Assembly: GCA_016199405.1 (NCBI GenBank)
Contig: JACQGS010000141.1
Span: 1 to 13,480 of the forward strand
Source of the DNA: Chloroflexota bacterium
Lineage (GTDB): Bacteria; Chloroflexota; Anaerolineae; UBA4142
Reading direction: 5' to 3'
Length of the DNA stretch: 13,480 nt
Part shown: one piece after another, positions 1 to 7,631 of the stretch
Position numbering within the stretch: position 1 is the stretch's first letter
Layout of the letters: the number at the start of each line of letters is the position of its first letter
Notes under the pieces: model-generated
The model's input: only the letters and a program-made list of their open reading frames with translations
Told to the model about the DNA's origin: nothing
Databases searched by the model: none
Program-made: the position numbers and the translations under genes

Positions 1-1
1 C

Positions 2-478
2 AAATTGAAAGAAACGCGATCGAACGCGTCGTATATCGTGCCGGACAATAAAGTCGCGGTCGCGTTTCCCATTACGCCGTTATCCGGCGTCGCCGGCGCG
101 ATTCAAGCCGGCGATACGATCGATATCTTGTTAACCCTCACGCCCCCGAAGGATTCCACCGCGAGCGCCCCCAAAACCGGCGCCGCCGCGCTGGACGGCG
201 GACCGATCACGCAACAAATGTTGCAAGATGTTTTGATTCTCCAGGTCGGCAATTGGCCCACCGGCGCGGCGGCGGATAAGCAAGCCGCGGCAGTCGGCGT
301 GATTACCGTCGCGCTCGAGCGCCAAGACGCGTTAGCGCTGAAAGCCGCACGCGAGCAGGGCGTAATCGAGCTGGCTCTGCGTAAAGCCGGCGATCACAAA
401 GTTTCGCAGACCGAGCCGGTGACTTTGCCCTATCTGGATCGCCGTTTCAATTTCAAATTGGCTACCGGGGGACGGTAG
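2..478 (+). CDS. cpaB: Flp pilus assembly protein CpaB/RcpC, C-terminal part (5' end outside window)
   Basis: The frame is open from the left edge of the window, so this is the 3' portion of a longer gene; the first TTG at 5 is not taken as the start. The visible 150 or so residues match the RcpC/CpaB domain that follows the SAF domain. A VPDNKVAVAFPI strand is followed by SGVAGAIQAGDTIDILLT, the hallmark segment of CpaB. Later come a strand reading GVITVALERQDALALKAA and an EQGVIELALRK strand near the C-terminus, also typical. CpaB family proteins belong to the envelope-spanning/secretin-associated part of Tad (type IVc) pili. An Ala/Gly/Pro-rich loop (about residues 40-60 of the visible part) interrupts the domain. 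The TAG stop at 476-478 is 33 nt before the next gene, in the same direction, which fits one operon. Family confidence is high; the N-terminal signal and SAF domain cannot be seen here. Confidence 0.88.
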   Translation, partial: KLKETRSNASYIVPDNKVAVAFPITPLSGVAGAIQAGDTIDILLTLTPPKDSTASAPKTGAAALDGGPITQQMLQDVLILQVGNWPTGAAADKQAAAVGVITVALERQDALALKAAREQGVIELALRKAGDHKVSQTEPVTLPYLDRRFNFKLATGGR

Positions 479-511
479 ATTCCGATCATTCTTTGAAAGC
501 AAAGGTCTGCC

Positions 512-1756
512 TTGCCATCCGCCAATCCTGCCGAAAAAATTCGCGTGCTCATCGTCGATGATATAACCGAGACCCGCGATAACATCAAGAAATTGCTGTA
601 CTTTGAAGACGATATGGAGGTCGTCGGCGGCGCGTCCAGCGGCGAAGAAGGTATCGAACAAGCGGAAAAACTTTCGCCCGATATCGTCCTGATGGACATT
701 AATATGAAAGGGATGGATGGGATTGCGGCGAGCGAGATCATCTCGTCCAAGTTTCCCCACGTCCAAGTCATGATGATGTCGGTGCAAGGCGAATCGGATT
801 ATTTGCGCCGCTCGATGCTTGCCGGCGCGCGCGAATTTTTGATCAAGCCGTTTTCCGGCGAAGACCTCTCCACCAGTATTCGCCGCGTTTATCAGTTAGG
901 CGCGGCGCGGCGCGCCAATGCGCCCGCGGCTCCTCCGCCGCCCACAACGGCGACGCCGGCAGCCCCGCCGCCCCCGCCGCCCAAGGGCGGAAAAATTATT
1001 GCCGTGTTCGGAACGAAAGGCGGCGTGGGTTCCAGCACCATCGCGGTCAATCTCGCGGTGGCATTGCGCGAAGAAACCAAAGCGCGCGTCGCATTGATCG
1101 ACGCAAATTTTGAATTTGGCGATTGCGGCGTCCTCTTGAATTTGCCGACAAACCGCACGATTGCCGATCTGAGCGAACCGACGCTTGACCTCGATGAGGA
1201 TATTGTCGGCGGCACGATGGCGGGGCATAGCAGCGGCGTCAAAGTTTTGCTCGCGCCGCTCAAGCCCGAAATGGCTGAACTGATTACGCCCGCGCTCGTC
1301 AAGCAGTTGTTGGAAATTCTGCCGAAAATGTTCGACTATATCGTCGTGGACGTCTGGAAATCGTTCAATGAGTCGATGCTCACATTTCTGGACGCGTCCG
1401 AGCAAATTATTTTGATTTCGTCTGCCGACATCCCGGCAATCAAAAACGCCAAGTTGTTTTTCGAATTGAGCGAAGCGCTGGGTTATCCGCCCGAAAAAAC
1501 CTTTTTCGTCTTGAACAAAGAGGACGGACGCAGCGGCATCAATGCGCGCGATATTGAAGCGAGCGTCAAGCATTCAGTGCGCGGTCTGATTCCGCGCGAT
1601 GAACGTACGACGGTTCTGGCGGTGAATCGCGGCACGCCGTTTGTCACCGGTCAGCGCAATCTGCCGCTGACACAAGGGATTCTCGCGCTCGTGCGCGCCG
1701 TTCGCAAGCCGCAGGAAGAACCAGCCACTGCCGCTGCTGTCAAAAAAGCACGTTGA
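512..1756 (+). CDS. cpaE: Tad pilus CpaE/TadZ-type protein: receiver domain fused to MinD/ParA-like ATPase
   Basis: This 414-aa protein starts at TTG 512; AAAGG at 501-505, 6 nt upstream, supports that start. Residues 10-127 form a response-regulator receiver domain with all expected residues: acidic pair D16/D17, phospho-acceptor D62 (in LMDINM), S90 at the Thr/Ser position, and K112 followed by P113. A Pro/Ala-rich linker spans about 131-160. Residues 161-400 are a MinD/ParA-like (SIMIBI) ATPase with a P-loop GTKGGVGSS at 167-175: the signature Lys K169 is present, but the usual second Lys (KGGVGKT) is Ser174, a substitution common in CpaE/TadZ proteins. The family places pilus machinery at the cell pole or other sites and is needed for pilus assembly. 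It sits between cpaB and cpaF. The intact receiver suggests the protein may still be phosphorylated by a histidine kinase; none is encoded in the window. Confidence 0.9.
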   Translation: MPSANPAEKIRVLIVDDITETRDNIKKLLYFEDDMEVVGGASSGEEGIEQAEKLSPDIVLMDINMKGMDGIAASEIISSKFPHVQVMMMSVQGESDYLRRSMLAGAREFLIKPFSGEDLSTSIRRVYQLGAARRANAPAAPPPPTTATPAAPPPPPPKGGKIIAVFGTKGGVGSSTIAVNLAVALREETKARVALIDANFEFGDCGVLLNLPTNRTIADLSEPTLDLDEDIVGGTMAGHSSGVKVLLAPLKPEMAELITPALVKQLLEILPKMFDYIVVDVWKSFNESMLTFLDASEQIILISSADIPAIKNAKLFFELSEALGYPPEKTFFVLNKEDGRSGINARDIEASVKHSVRGLIPRDERTTVLAVNRGTPFVTGQRNLPLTQGILALVRAVRKPQEEPATAAAVKKAR

Positions 1757-1790
1757 ACTTGGCGTGGACAAATAGATATGGAGTTAATCG

Positions 1791-3185
1791 ATGTCGCTTT
1801 TGAAACGTATTGAAAAATCCGGTCAGGCACCGCCGACGCCACCACCAACCGGCGGTCCCACGGGTCCCAATTCGCCGGAGGATTTGCGCCGCCGCCAAGC
1901 GCCCGCGCCGCCGCGGGATGCATATGCCGATTTAAAGACGCGCCTGCAACAAAAAATTGTCGCCGAACTCGACCCGAAACTCGATCTCTCCAAAACCGAT
2001 CACGTCCGCAAGACGATCGAAGAACTCTTCAATACCTTGTTGGGGCTGGAAGATATCGTCGTCGCGCGCGCGGAACGCTTGCGCCTCTTTGATGAAATTC
2101 TTTCGGAAATTCTCGGCTACGGTCCCATCCAAAAATTGTTGAACGACGACACAATTACCGAAATCATGGTCAACGGACCGCGCAATGTTTTCATCGAACG
2201 GCGCGGCAAAATTGAAAAAGTGCCGGTCGTTTTCGAATCGGATCAGCACGTCATGCGCATCATCGACCGCATCGTCTCGCCGCTCGGTCGGCGCGTGGAT
2301 GAGGGCTCGCCCTACGTGGACGCGCGCTTGCCGGACGGCTCGCGCGTGAACATCGTCATCCCCCCGCTCGCGCTGATCGGTCCGACGATTACGATCCGAA
2401 AATTTTCGCGCATTCCGTTCACGTTGGAGGAGTTGGTCAAGAACGGAACTTTTACTTCCGAGTACGTCGAGTTCGTCAAGGCAGCCGTCTCGGGAAAGTT
2501 GAATGTGATTATTTCCGGCGGCACCGGCACCGGCAAAACGACGCAATTAAATATTCTTTCGAGTTTCATTCCGGATGGCGAGCGGATCATCACGATTGAA
2601 AATGCCGCCGAGTTGCAACTGCGCCAAGAGCACGTGATCACCCTGGAGTCGCGTCCGCCGAACATTGAAGGCAAAGGCGAAGTAAGCATGCGTGACCTTG
2701 TCGTCAATGCGCTGCGGATGCGCCCCGACCGCATCATCGTCGGCGAGGTGCGGTCGAGCGAAGCATTGGATATGTTGCAGGCGATGAACACCGGTCACGA
2801 AGGTTCGATGAGCACGGTGCATGCGAACACGCCGCGCGACGCACTGCATCGTTTGGAAACGATGGTGCTCATGTCCGGCATTGAACTTCCGCTCAAAGCG
2901 ATTCGCGAGCAAATTGCGAGCGCGCTCGACGTGATCATTCAGATCGAGCGAATGCGCGATGGTCAGCGCCGCGTCGTTGCCGTCACCGAAGTGCAAGGGA
3001 TGGAAGGCGACGTGTTGGTCACGCAGGAAGTTTTCAAATTTGAAAATGCCGGCATGCAAGATGGAAGAATTATGGGCAAATTGAAACCGACCGGCATCCG
3101 CCCGAAATTTATGGAGAAATTGGAAGCGGCAAGCATTTTTCTTTCGCCGCAAATTTTCGGATTGGACAAGCGGTTTTTCCAGTAG
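1791..3185 (+). CDS. cpaF: Tad pilus assembly ATPase CpaF/TadA
   Basis: This 464-aa protein is full length for CpaF/TadA type II/IV secretion ATPases. ATG 1791 is preceded by TGGAG at 1779-1783. After a Pro-rich N-terminal tail (about 10-45) come an all-helical segment with the LLNDDTITEIMVNGP motif and the arginine-rich region around RIVSPLGRRVDEGSPYVDARLPDGSR. The Walker A motif GGTGTGKTT lies at 243-251 (K249), Walker B RIIVGEVR at 314-321 (E319), and the His box GHEGSMSTVHAN at 335-346. It is a cytoplasmic hexameric ATPase that drives Flp pilin extension, and retraction in some species, by acting on the TadB/TadC platform. It follows cpaE by 34 nt. All catalytic motifs are intact. Archaeal-type or conjugation VirB11 ATPases share the fold, but the neighbours fix the assignment. 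Confidence 0.95.
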   Translation: MSLLKRIEKSGQAPPTPPPTGGPTGPNSPEDLRRRQAPAPPRDAYADLKTRLQQKIVAELDPKLDLSKTDHVRKTIEELFNTLLGLEDIVVARAERLRLFDEILSEILGYGPIQKLLNDDTITEIMVNGPRNVFIERRGKIEKVPVVFESDQHVMRIIDRIVSPLGRRVDEGSPYVDARLPDGSRVNIVIPPLALIGPTITIRKFSRIPFTLEELVKNGTFTSEYVEFVKAAVSGKLNVIISGGTGTGKTTQLNILSSFIPDGERIITIENAAELQLRQEHVITLESRPPNIEGKGEVSMRDLVVNALRMRPDRIIVGEVRSSEALDMLQAMNTGHEGSMSTVHANTPRDALHRLETMVLMSGIELPLKAIREQIASALDVIIQIERMRDGQRRVVAVTEVQGMEGDVLVTQEVFKFENAGMQDGRIMGKLKPTGIRPKFMEKLEAASIFLSPQIFGLDKRFFQ

Positions 3186-3234
3186 CAAAATGGATCTTGC
3201 CCGCTGATGCTACTGCGGTGTAATCGAGTTGGTG

Positions 3235-3765
3235 ATGATCCGAGAGCAATTAGGCAGTCCGATATTGTACGAACGCCAAAAAGCGTTTCGCCGCAAAGCC
3301 GGTTATTTGGCGGGACCGCCGATCATCGCGGTTGGTTTGCAAGCGCCTGAAAATATTGGCGCGGTTTTGCGGCTCGCCGACGCTGCCGGATCCAAGCGCG
3401 TCATCTTTGTCAACTGCGAGAATACGCTTCAAGATCGTAAACGCATTCAACGCACGGCGCGCAATGGCGATGCGTTCGTGGAATGGGAGTGCCAATCGCT
3501 TTCCGACCTTATCGCCGGCGCGGCGCTTTATCAACCGTTGATTGCGCTCGAATTGACGAACGATTCGACCAGCATCTTTGCTACCCAATTGCCGGCGCCA
3601 TGCTCGGTCGTCATCGGTAATGAGAGCCACGGCATTCCGGCTACCTTGCTTTTGCGATGCCAAACTGCCGTGCACATCCCGATGTACGGCGTGAATGGCT
3701 CTATGAATGTAACCCACGCGCTCGCCATTGCTTTATTTGAATGGCGCAGGCAGCATTCCGATTGA
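3235..3765 (+). CDS. SpoU/TrmH-family RNA 2'-O-ribose methyltransferase
   Basis: This is a 176-aa protein from ATG 3235; TTG 3229 and GTG 3232 are in-frame alternatives two codons and one codon earlier. Only a weak GAG (3226-3228) precedes it. All three SPOUT signatures are visible: motif 1 APENIGAVLRLADAAG (N40, R46), motif 2 VVIGNESHGIP (125-135), and motif 3 IPMYG...GSMNVTHALAIALFEW (148-170), which forms the knotted SAM-binding site. The length fits a minimal catalytic domain without the extra N-terminal substrate domain, as in small TrmH/TrmL-like enzymes. The expected reaction is SAM-dependent ribose 2'-O-methylation of tRNA or rRNA; the target cannot be read from sequence. The gene sits between cpaF (49 nt gap) and tadB (33 nt gap) in the same direction, an unusual place with no known link to pili. 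Confidence 0.9.
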   Translation: MIREQLGSPILYERQKAFRRKAGYLAGPPIIAVGLQAPENIGAVLRLADAAGSKRVIFVNCENTLQDRKRIQRTARNGDAFVEWECQSLSDLIAGAALYQPLIALELTNDSTSIFATQLPAPCSVVIGNESHGIPATLLLRCQTAVHIPMYGVNGSMNVTHALAIALFEWRRQHSD

Positions 3766-3798
3766 TGCTCTTGATCAGAGCGCGTTGAGGAGCGCAAA

Positions 3799-4761
3799 AT
3801 GGAACTCGCTTTTGGTTTCAGCTTAATGGCGTTTCTTGCCATCTTTCTCGTCTTTTTCGGTGTCGACCGCATGTTGAGCGCGCGTACGACGGTGATTGGA
3901 TCGCGCTTGGACCGTTACGCGTCGCGCTCCACGACGATGGAACCGGAAGAAGTCGCGGCAACAACGTCCGCCGGCGGGTTCAACCGGCTTAACAAAATGA
4001 TCGCGTCGCGCGGCGGCTCGCAAAAGATCGCTACGGAACTGGCGCGCGCGGATCTGAAACTCACTCCGTCCGAATATCTTCTCCTCAACATTGCCACCAC
4101 GTTGGGCGGCTTTTTGATCGTCCTGCTGTTGACGCGCACGAATTTGATCGGCGCGCTCATCGGCGGGCTGGTCGGTTTTTATGTGCCGCGGTTTTATGTG
4201 CGCCGCTTGCAACGCGGGCGGCTGAACGCGTTCAACAATCAATTGGGCGACACGTTGATTCTCCTTTCGAATTCGCTCCGCTCCGGCTATGCGCTGTTGC
4301 AATCGATGGAAACCGTGTCGAAAGAACTGCCGCCGCCGATGTCCACCGAATTCGCACGCGTCGTTCGCGAAATCGGTTTAGGGCTGGGGTTGGAGGAAGC
4401 GCTGGCGCATCTATTGGCCCGCATTCCGAGCGAAGACCTGGACATGGCGATCACGACCATCAACATCCAGCACGAGGTCGGCGGCAACCTCGCCGAAATT
4501 CTGGACACGATCGCGCACACGATCCGCGAACGCGTTCGCATCAAAGGGCAAATCCGCGCGCTGACCGCGTCGCAACGCATGTCCGGCACCGTCGTCGCCA
4601 TTTTGCCGATCGCGCTTGGCGCATTCATGATGATGTTCAATCCCGGCTATATCGGGCGCATGTTTGCGGAATCCTGCGGCATTATGATGCTGATCGGCGG
4701 TGCGGTCACCGTTACGACCGGCTATTTCGCGATTCAAAAGATCACGGAGATCGAGGTGTAA
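3799..4761 (+). CDS. tadB: Tad pilus inner-membrane platform protein TadB
   Basis: This 320-aa protein starts at ATG 3799 with GAGGAG at 3787-3792. Its architecture is standard for TadB: an N-terminal membrane segment (about 4-23), a cytoplasmic stretch, two membrane segments around 95-113 and 116-133, a cytoplasmic type II secretion F (T2SSF) domain from about 140 to 260 with FNNQLGDTLILLSNSLRSG and HEVGGNLAEILDTIAHTIRER, and two C-terminal membrane segments at roughly 261-280 and 294-315. TadB and TadC together form the GspF/PilC-like platform on which the CpaF ATPase acts. The stop TAA (4759-4761) is one base before the tadC start, indicating translational coupling. TadB is distinguished from TadC by order and by the more divergent N-terminal half. 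Confidence 0.92.
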   Translation: MELAFGFSLMAFLAIFLVFFGVDRMLSARTTVIGSRLDRYASRSTTMEPEEVAATTSAGGFNRLNKMIASRGGSQKIATELARADLKLTPSEYLLLNIATTLGGFLIVLLLTRTNLIGALIGGLVGFYVPRFYVRRLQRGRLNAFNNQLGDTLILLSNSLRSGYALLQSMETVSKELPPPMSTEFARVVREIGLGLGLEEALAHLLARIPSEDLDMAITTINIQHEVGGNLAEILDTIAHTIRERVRIKGQIRALTASQRMSGTVVAILPIALGAFMMMFNPGYIGRMFAESCGIMMLIGGAVTVTTGYFAIQKITEIEV

Positions 4762-4762
4762 G

Positions 4763-5680
4763 ATGGCGTTGCTCCTGGCGGCTCTCATGGGATTGGCGAT
4801 CGTGATGGTGTTTGTGGGCATGAGCGTTTCGCCCCAACCTACGGCAGTGCAAGCGCGCTTGCGGACCTATGGCGCGCGTCCGCGCACGCTGGCGGAAATC
4901 GAACTCTCGCAGCCCTTCGGCGAACGCATTATCCTGCCGCTGATTCGCGGCATTTCCGGATTCATCTCGCGCTTTGCGCCGCAACGCAATGTGGAAGAAC
5001 TCAAACGCAAGCTCGATCTCGCCGGCAATCCCAACAATTGGTCTTCGGCAGATTTTCTGGGCGTGCGCGGTCTGGCGGCGCTCATCACCACCGCCGTCGT
5101 CGCGCTTCCGCTGGTAAGCTTTCGAGCGCCGGCGCCAAACTTTGTGCTGTTTGTCGTGATCGCGGCAGTGCTCGGTTTTTATCTGCCGCTCTTTTGGCTA
5201 AATAGCAAAATTCGCGGACGACAGCATAATGTCCAACGGGCATTGCCGGACGCGCTCGATCTGTTGACCGTCAGCGTCGAAGCCGGCTTGGGGTTTGACG
5301 CCGCCATCGTCAAAGTTGTGGAGAAATCCGATACGGATCTCTCGCGCGAATTTGCGCGCGTGATTCAGGAAATTCGGCTCGGCAAAGTCCGCCGCGAGGC
5401 GTTGCGCGAAATGGCAAACCGCATCGGCGTGCCGGATGTTACCAATTTTATCGCCGCCGTAATTCAAGCCGATCAGTTGGGCGTGAGTCTCTCCAAGGTG
5501 CTGCGCATCCAATCCGAGCAAATGCGCGTCAAACGCCGCCAACGCGCGGAAGAACTTGCCGCGCAAGCGCCGGTCAAGATGATGTTCCCGCTCGTCTTTT
5601 TGGTCTTTCCCTCCATCATGATCGTATTGCTGGGACCCGCGGTCTTGATCTTTATGGGGCAGGGTTTTGGCGCAAAATAA
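4763..5680 (+). CDS. tadC: Tad pilus inner-membrane platform protein TadC
   Basis: This 305-aa protein starts at ATG 4763, one base after the tadB stop, with GAGGTG at 4753-4758 inside the tadB tail. The frame is open further upstream inside tadB, but that extension encodes only shadow sequence. The first 18 or so residues are a membrane segment. Membrane segments at about 97-115 and 123-143 follow, then the T2SSF domain (about 155-285) with the TadC signature ALPDALDLLTVSVEAGLGFD and the helix QADQLGVSLSKVLRIQSEQMR. A C-terminal membrane segment (MMFPLVFLVFPSIMIVLLGP) ends the protein. It is the partner of TadB in the pilus base. Its last 14 nt overlap the DUF192 gene. Confidence 0.93.
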   Translation: MALLLAALMGLAIVMVFVGMSVSPQPTAVQARLRTYGARPRTLAEIELSQPFGERIILPLIRGISGFISRFAPQRNVEELKRKLDLAGNPNNWSSADFLGVRGLAALITTAVVALPLVSFRAPAPNFVLFVVIAAVLGFYLPLFWLNSKIRGRQHNVQRALPDALDLLTVSVEAGLGFDAAIVKVVEKSDTDLSREFARVIQEIRLGKVRREALREMANRIGVPDVTNFIAAVIQADQLGVSLSKVLRIQSEQMRVKRRQRAEELAAQAPVKMMFPLVFLVFPSIMIVLLGPAVLIFMGQGFGAK

Positions 5681-6032
5681 ATTCCGGGCGCTCAATCGCG
5701 CGCGCGGCGCAACGCTCGTGGAAAATGGACGCGTCGCCGCGACAGCATGGGAACGCTTCAAGGGATTGTTAGGCCGCTCCACGCTCGCGCCCGGCGATGG
5801 ATTGCTCTTGAAAGGCGAACAAGCTATTCACACAATTGGCATGCAATTCGCGATGGACGCGTTGTTCTTGGACAAGGAAGGACGCGTGTTGCGAATTGAG
5901 AATGCCATGCGTCCGTTGCGATTGACGCCATTCATTTTCCGGGCGGCGGACGTACTGGAACTGCCCGCCGGCGCGATCGCCGACTCGCGGACGCAACTCG
6001 GCGATCAAATCGAAATCGAAATCTTGGTCTAG
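5667..6032 (+). CDS. DUF192 family protein, translationally coupled to tadC
   Basis: This 121-aa protein starts at TTG 5667, inside the last codons of tadC (14-nt overlap); AGGG at 5661-5664 is very close, so translation probably depends on coupling. Almost the whole length is one DUF192 domain: GRVAATAWERFKGLLGRSTL near the N-terminus, then GLLL, then IHTIGMQFAMDALFLDKEGRV, then VLELPAG and GDQIEIEI at the C-terminus. DUF192 is a small beta-rich family of unknown biochemical function. Many members have a signal peptide, but none is visible here, so this one should be cytoplasmic. Its coupling to tadC is the only functional hint; a pilus-related role is inference. Confidence 0.85.
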   Translation: MAQNKFRALNRARGATLVENGRVAATAWERFKGLLGRSTLAPGDGLLLKGEQAIHTIGMQFAMDALFLDKEGRVLRIENAMRPLRLTPFIFRAADVLELPAGAIADSRTQLGDQIEIEILV

Positions 6033-6044
6033 CCGGTTGCAACT

Positions 6045-6089
6045 GTAGCATAGCCCCTCGTGGGCGACGCGCACAAGGCGCTATGCTAC
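6045..6089. repeat. 10-bp perfect inverted repeat with 25-nt spacer
   Basis: GTAGCATAGC (6045-6054) is matched by its exact reverse complement GCTATGCTAC (6080-6089), and T6044-G6090 could add a wobble pair. The spacer contains GCCC/GGGC (6053-6056 and 6062-6065), which could form a competing smaller hairpin. There is no T-run on the + strand, so it does not look like an intrinsic terminator. It lies between the DUF192 gene and comF, and the right arm swallows an in-frame ATG (6083). That placement argues the ATG is not the comF start. It may be a dispersed palindromic element; copy number cannot be judged from one window. Confidence 0.7.
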
Positions 6090-6145
6090 GTTGGCTCTCC
6101 GACAACCTGCTAGCCCGAAATCACTTCTTCCGGTCGCGGAGGAGT

Positions 6146-6850
6146 ATGCTGACACGAATCTCGCGACAGGCGCACGCACTTTATCGAGCGATCCTCGATC
6201 TTCTCTTTCCGCCTCGCTGTGTCACGTGCGGGCGCCTCGGCGTTTGGTTTTGCGACGCCTGCCAAACCTCCATCCAAAAGATTGGCGCGCCCATTTGTCC
6301 GCGTTGCGGTCGCCCCCTGACGCACTCCCCCTGCCCGTACTGCCAACGCGAGCCCTTGCACATTGACGGCACCCGCGCGCTGGCATTCTTTGAAGACAAA
6401 ATGCGCGAGGCAATCCACGCGTTCAAGTACAATCGCCGCGTCGAGCTGGCGCCGATCTTTGCCGCGCAGATGGACAACTATTTGCGCGCGCAACAGATTC
6501 CCTTTGACGTCCTCATGCCGGTGCCGCTCCACCCCGCGCGCGAAAAGGCGCGCGGCTATAATCAATCGCTCTTGCTCGCGCGCGAATTGCAGGCACGGCG
6601 CGCGGTCGCGCTGTGGGATCGTGATTTGATGCGCGTGCGCGCGACCCAGCCGCAAGTGGAATTGGACGCGGCGGAGCGCCGCGACAATGTCCGGGACGCG
6701 TTCGCCGCGAGCGCGCGCGTCCGCGGTCGGCAAATCTTGTTGATTGACGACGTGTGCACGACCGGCGCGACGATGGACGCGTGTAGCGTCGCGCTGAAAC
6801 AACAGGGCGCGCAATCCGTGTGGGGATTGGCGCTCGCGCGCGGGAGGTGA
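6146..6850 (+). CDS. comF: ComF-type phosphoribosyltransferase-like protein
   Basis: This is a 234-aa protein from ATG 6146, with GGAGGAG at 6138-6144 upstream; GGAG at 6138-6141 gives a 4-nt spacing. An earlier in-frame ATG (6083) lies inside an inverted repeat and would add 21 residues that look unlike the family. The conserved LLFPPRC start of the family is at 19-25. Four CxxC pairs (C25/C28, C36/C39, C51/C54, C63/C66) form the N-terminal zinc-ribbon region. The PRTase domain follows with VPLHPAREKARGYNQ and the PRPP-binding loop ILLIDDVCTTGAT at 197-209 (D201, D202). ComF proteins are needed for natural transformation in several bacteria, where they act in the cytoplasm with uptake and recombination factors; the true substrate is uncertain. 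hpf follows 53 nt downstream, a common pairing. Confidence 0.92.
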   Translation: MLTRISRQAHALYRAILDLLFPPRCVTCGRLGVWFCDACQTSIQKIGAPICPRCGRPLTHSPCPYCQREPLHIDGTRALAFFEDKMREAIHAFKYNRRVELAPIFAAQMDNYLRAQQIPFDVLMPVPLHPAREKARGYNQSLLLARELQARRAVALWDRDLMRVRATQPQVELDAAERRDNVRDAFAASARVRGRQILLIDDVCTTGATMDACSVALKQQGAQSVWGLALARGR

Positions 6851-6903
6851 TGCCTGACGGCGATTGCCGGCAACCGATTTGAAAATGAATAAAGGAGAAC
6901 GCG

Positions 6904-7443
6904 ATGCAACTCCAAATTCAAGGCAGAAATCTCCGGGTTTCCCAACAACTCAAAACGTACATCGAGAAAAAGATCGGCAAGTTGGAACACTATTTGCCCA
7001 CGCTCAAGCAGGCGCGGGTGGAACTCAAAGTGGAGAAAACGCGGGACGAGGCGCAACGCGAGGTCGTTCAAGTGACGCTGTTCAACAACGGGCACATCTT
7101 GCGCGGCGAGGAATGCGCGCCGGAATTTGCGACCGCCGTCGATATCGTGCTGGAAAAGTTGTACAAACAAATCGCCCGCTACAAGGAAAAACATTATCAC
7201 CACCGCGCGCATTCCGCGGAGACGCCGGCGTTAGCAACGCCCGCCGAGACGGGCCGCATTGTCCGGCGCAAGCGAATCGCAACGCCGCCGCTCACCGAAG
7301 AGGAAGCGATCGACCAAATGGAATGGCTGGGACACACATTTTTCCTGTTCGCTCATCCCGACACTGGCGCGGTCAATCTGCTGTATCGCCGCGCCGATGG
7401 CAGCTACGGGCTAATCGAGCCGGTGATCGAAACGCGGAAATAA
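6904..7443 (+). CDS. hpf: Long-form ribosome hibernation promoting factor
   Basis: This 179-aa protein starts at ATG 6904 with a near-perfect AAAGGAG at 6891-6897, 6 nt upstream. Residues 1-98 form the S30AE/RaiA domain, starting MQLQIQGRNLRVSQQLKTYI and including KLYKQIARYKEKH at its end. This domain binds the decoding centre of the 30S subunit. A charged linker follows (about 99-120), then a C-terminal dimerisation domain with PLTEEEAIDQMEWLGHTFFL and NLLYRRADGSYGLIEP. The presence of both domains marks the long form, which pairs two 70S ribosomes into 100S dimers by itself in stationary phase or stress. The unit ends at the terminator downstream (7584-7609). Confidence 0.95.
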   Translation: MQLQIQGRNLRVSQQLKTYIEKKIGKLEHYLPTLKQARVELKVEKTRDEAQREVVQVTLFNNGHILRGEECAPEFATAVDIVLEKLYKQIARYKEKHYHHRAHSAETPALATPAETGRIVRRKRIATPPLTEEEAIDQMEWLGHTFFLFAHPDTGAVNLLYRRADGSYGLIEPVIETRK

Positions 7444-7530
7444 GAACTAGTGCAGCCACTTGAAAAAGTTGCATACCAACCCGATTGGAACTCACACTCA
7501 AATTCGCCTGAAAATCCAGGTCGAACCTCG

Positions 7531-7569
7531 CACTTCACCTGCCCTTGCGGGCGGTGCAAGGGTCAAGTG
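7531..7569 (+). repeat. Imperfect hairpin upstream of the terminator
   Basis: CCCTTGC (7542-7548) pairs exactly with GCAAGGG (7556-7562) around a 7-nt loop, and the outer arms CACTT (7531-7535) and AAGTG (7565-7569) extend the fold across unequal bulges. It sits in the 226-nt space after hpf, 15 nt before the intrinsic terminator. It may be an RNA 3'-end structure protecting hpf mRNA or a dispersed repeat. No T-run follows. Confidence 0.55.
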
Positions 7570-7583
7570 GATGCACTACTACC

Positions 7584-7609
7584 GGGGGTTGGAAATCCAA
7601 CCCCCTTTT
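7584..7609 (+). terminator. Intrinsic terminator after comF-hpf
   Basis: GGGGGTTGG (7584-7592) pairs perfectly with CCAACCCCC (7597-7605) around the 4-nt loop AAAT, and TTTT (7606-7609) follows directly. This is a strong Rho-independent terminator on the + strand, ending the hpf transcript. The promoter for the next unit begins 14 nt later. Confidence 0.88.
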
Positions 7610-7622
7610 GCTTGCGCGGGTA

Positions 7623-7631
7623 TGTTATAAT
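7623..7631 (+). promoter_or_regulatory. Extended -10 promoter for the 118-aa gene
   Basis: TGTTATAAT is a perfect TGnTATAAT extended -10. The expected start is near 7638, giving a leader of about 32 nt before ATG 7670. The region that would hold a -35 box (7603-7608, CCCTTT) overlaps the terminator's stem and T-run and is not TTGACA-like, as is usual for extended -10 promoters. It is the only promoter-like signal between the terminator and the gene. Confidence 0.72.

Noticed and set aside
3767..3781. GCTCT/AGAGC hairpin between the methyltransferase and tadB as a terminator
   Set aside because: The stem is only 5 bp, with no T-run, and tadB has its own good ribosome site a few bases later.
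6083..6145. ATG 6083 as the comF start
   Set aside because: It lies in the arm of an inverted repeat and adds residues not typical of ComF; ATG 6146 has GGAGGAG and places LLFPPRC at the expected distance.
6864..6892. Promoter TTGCCG ... TGAATA before hpf
   Set aside because: The -10 matches poorly at any acceptable spacing; co-transcription with comF is simpler.
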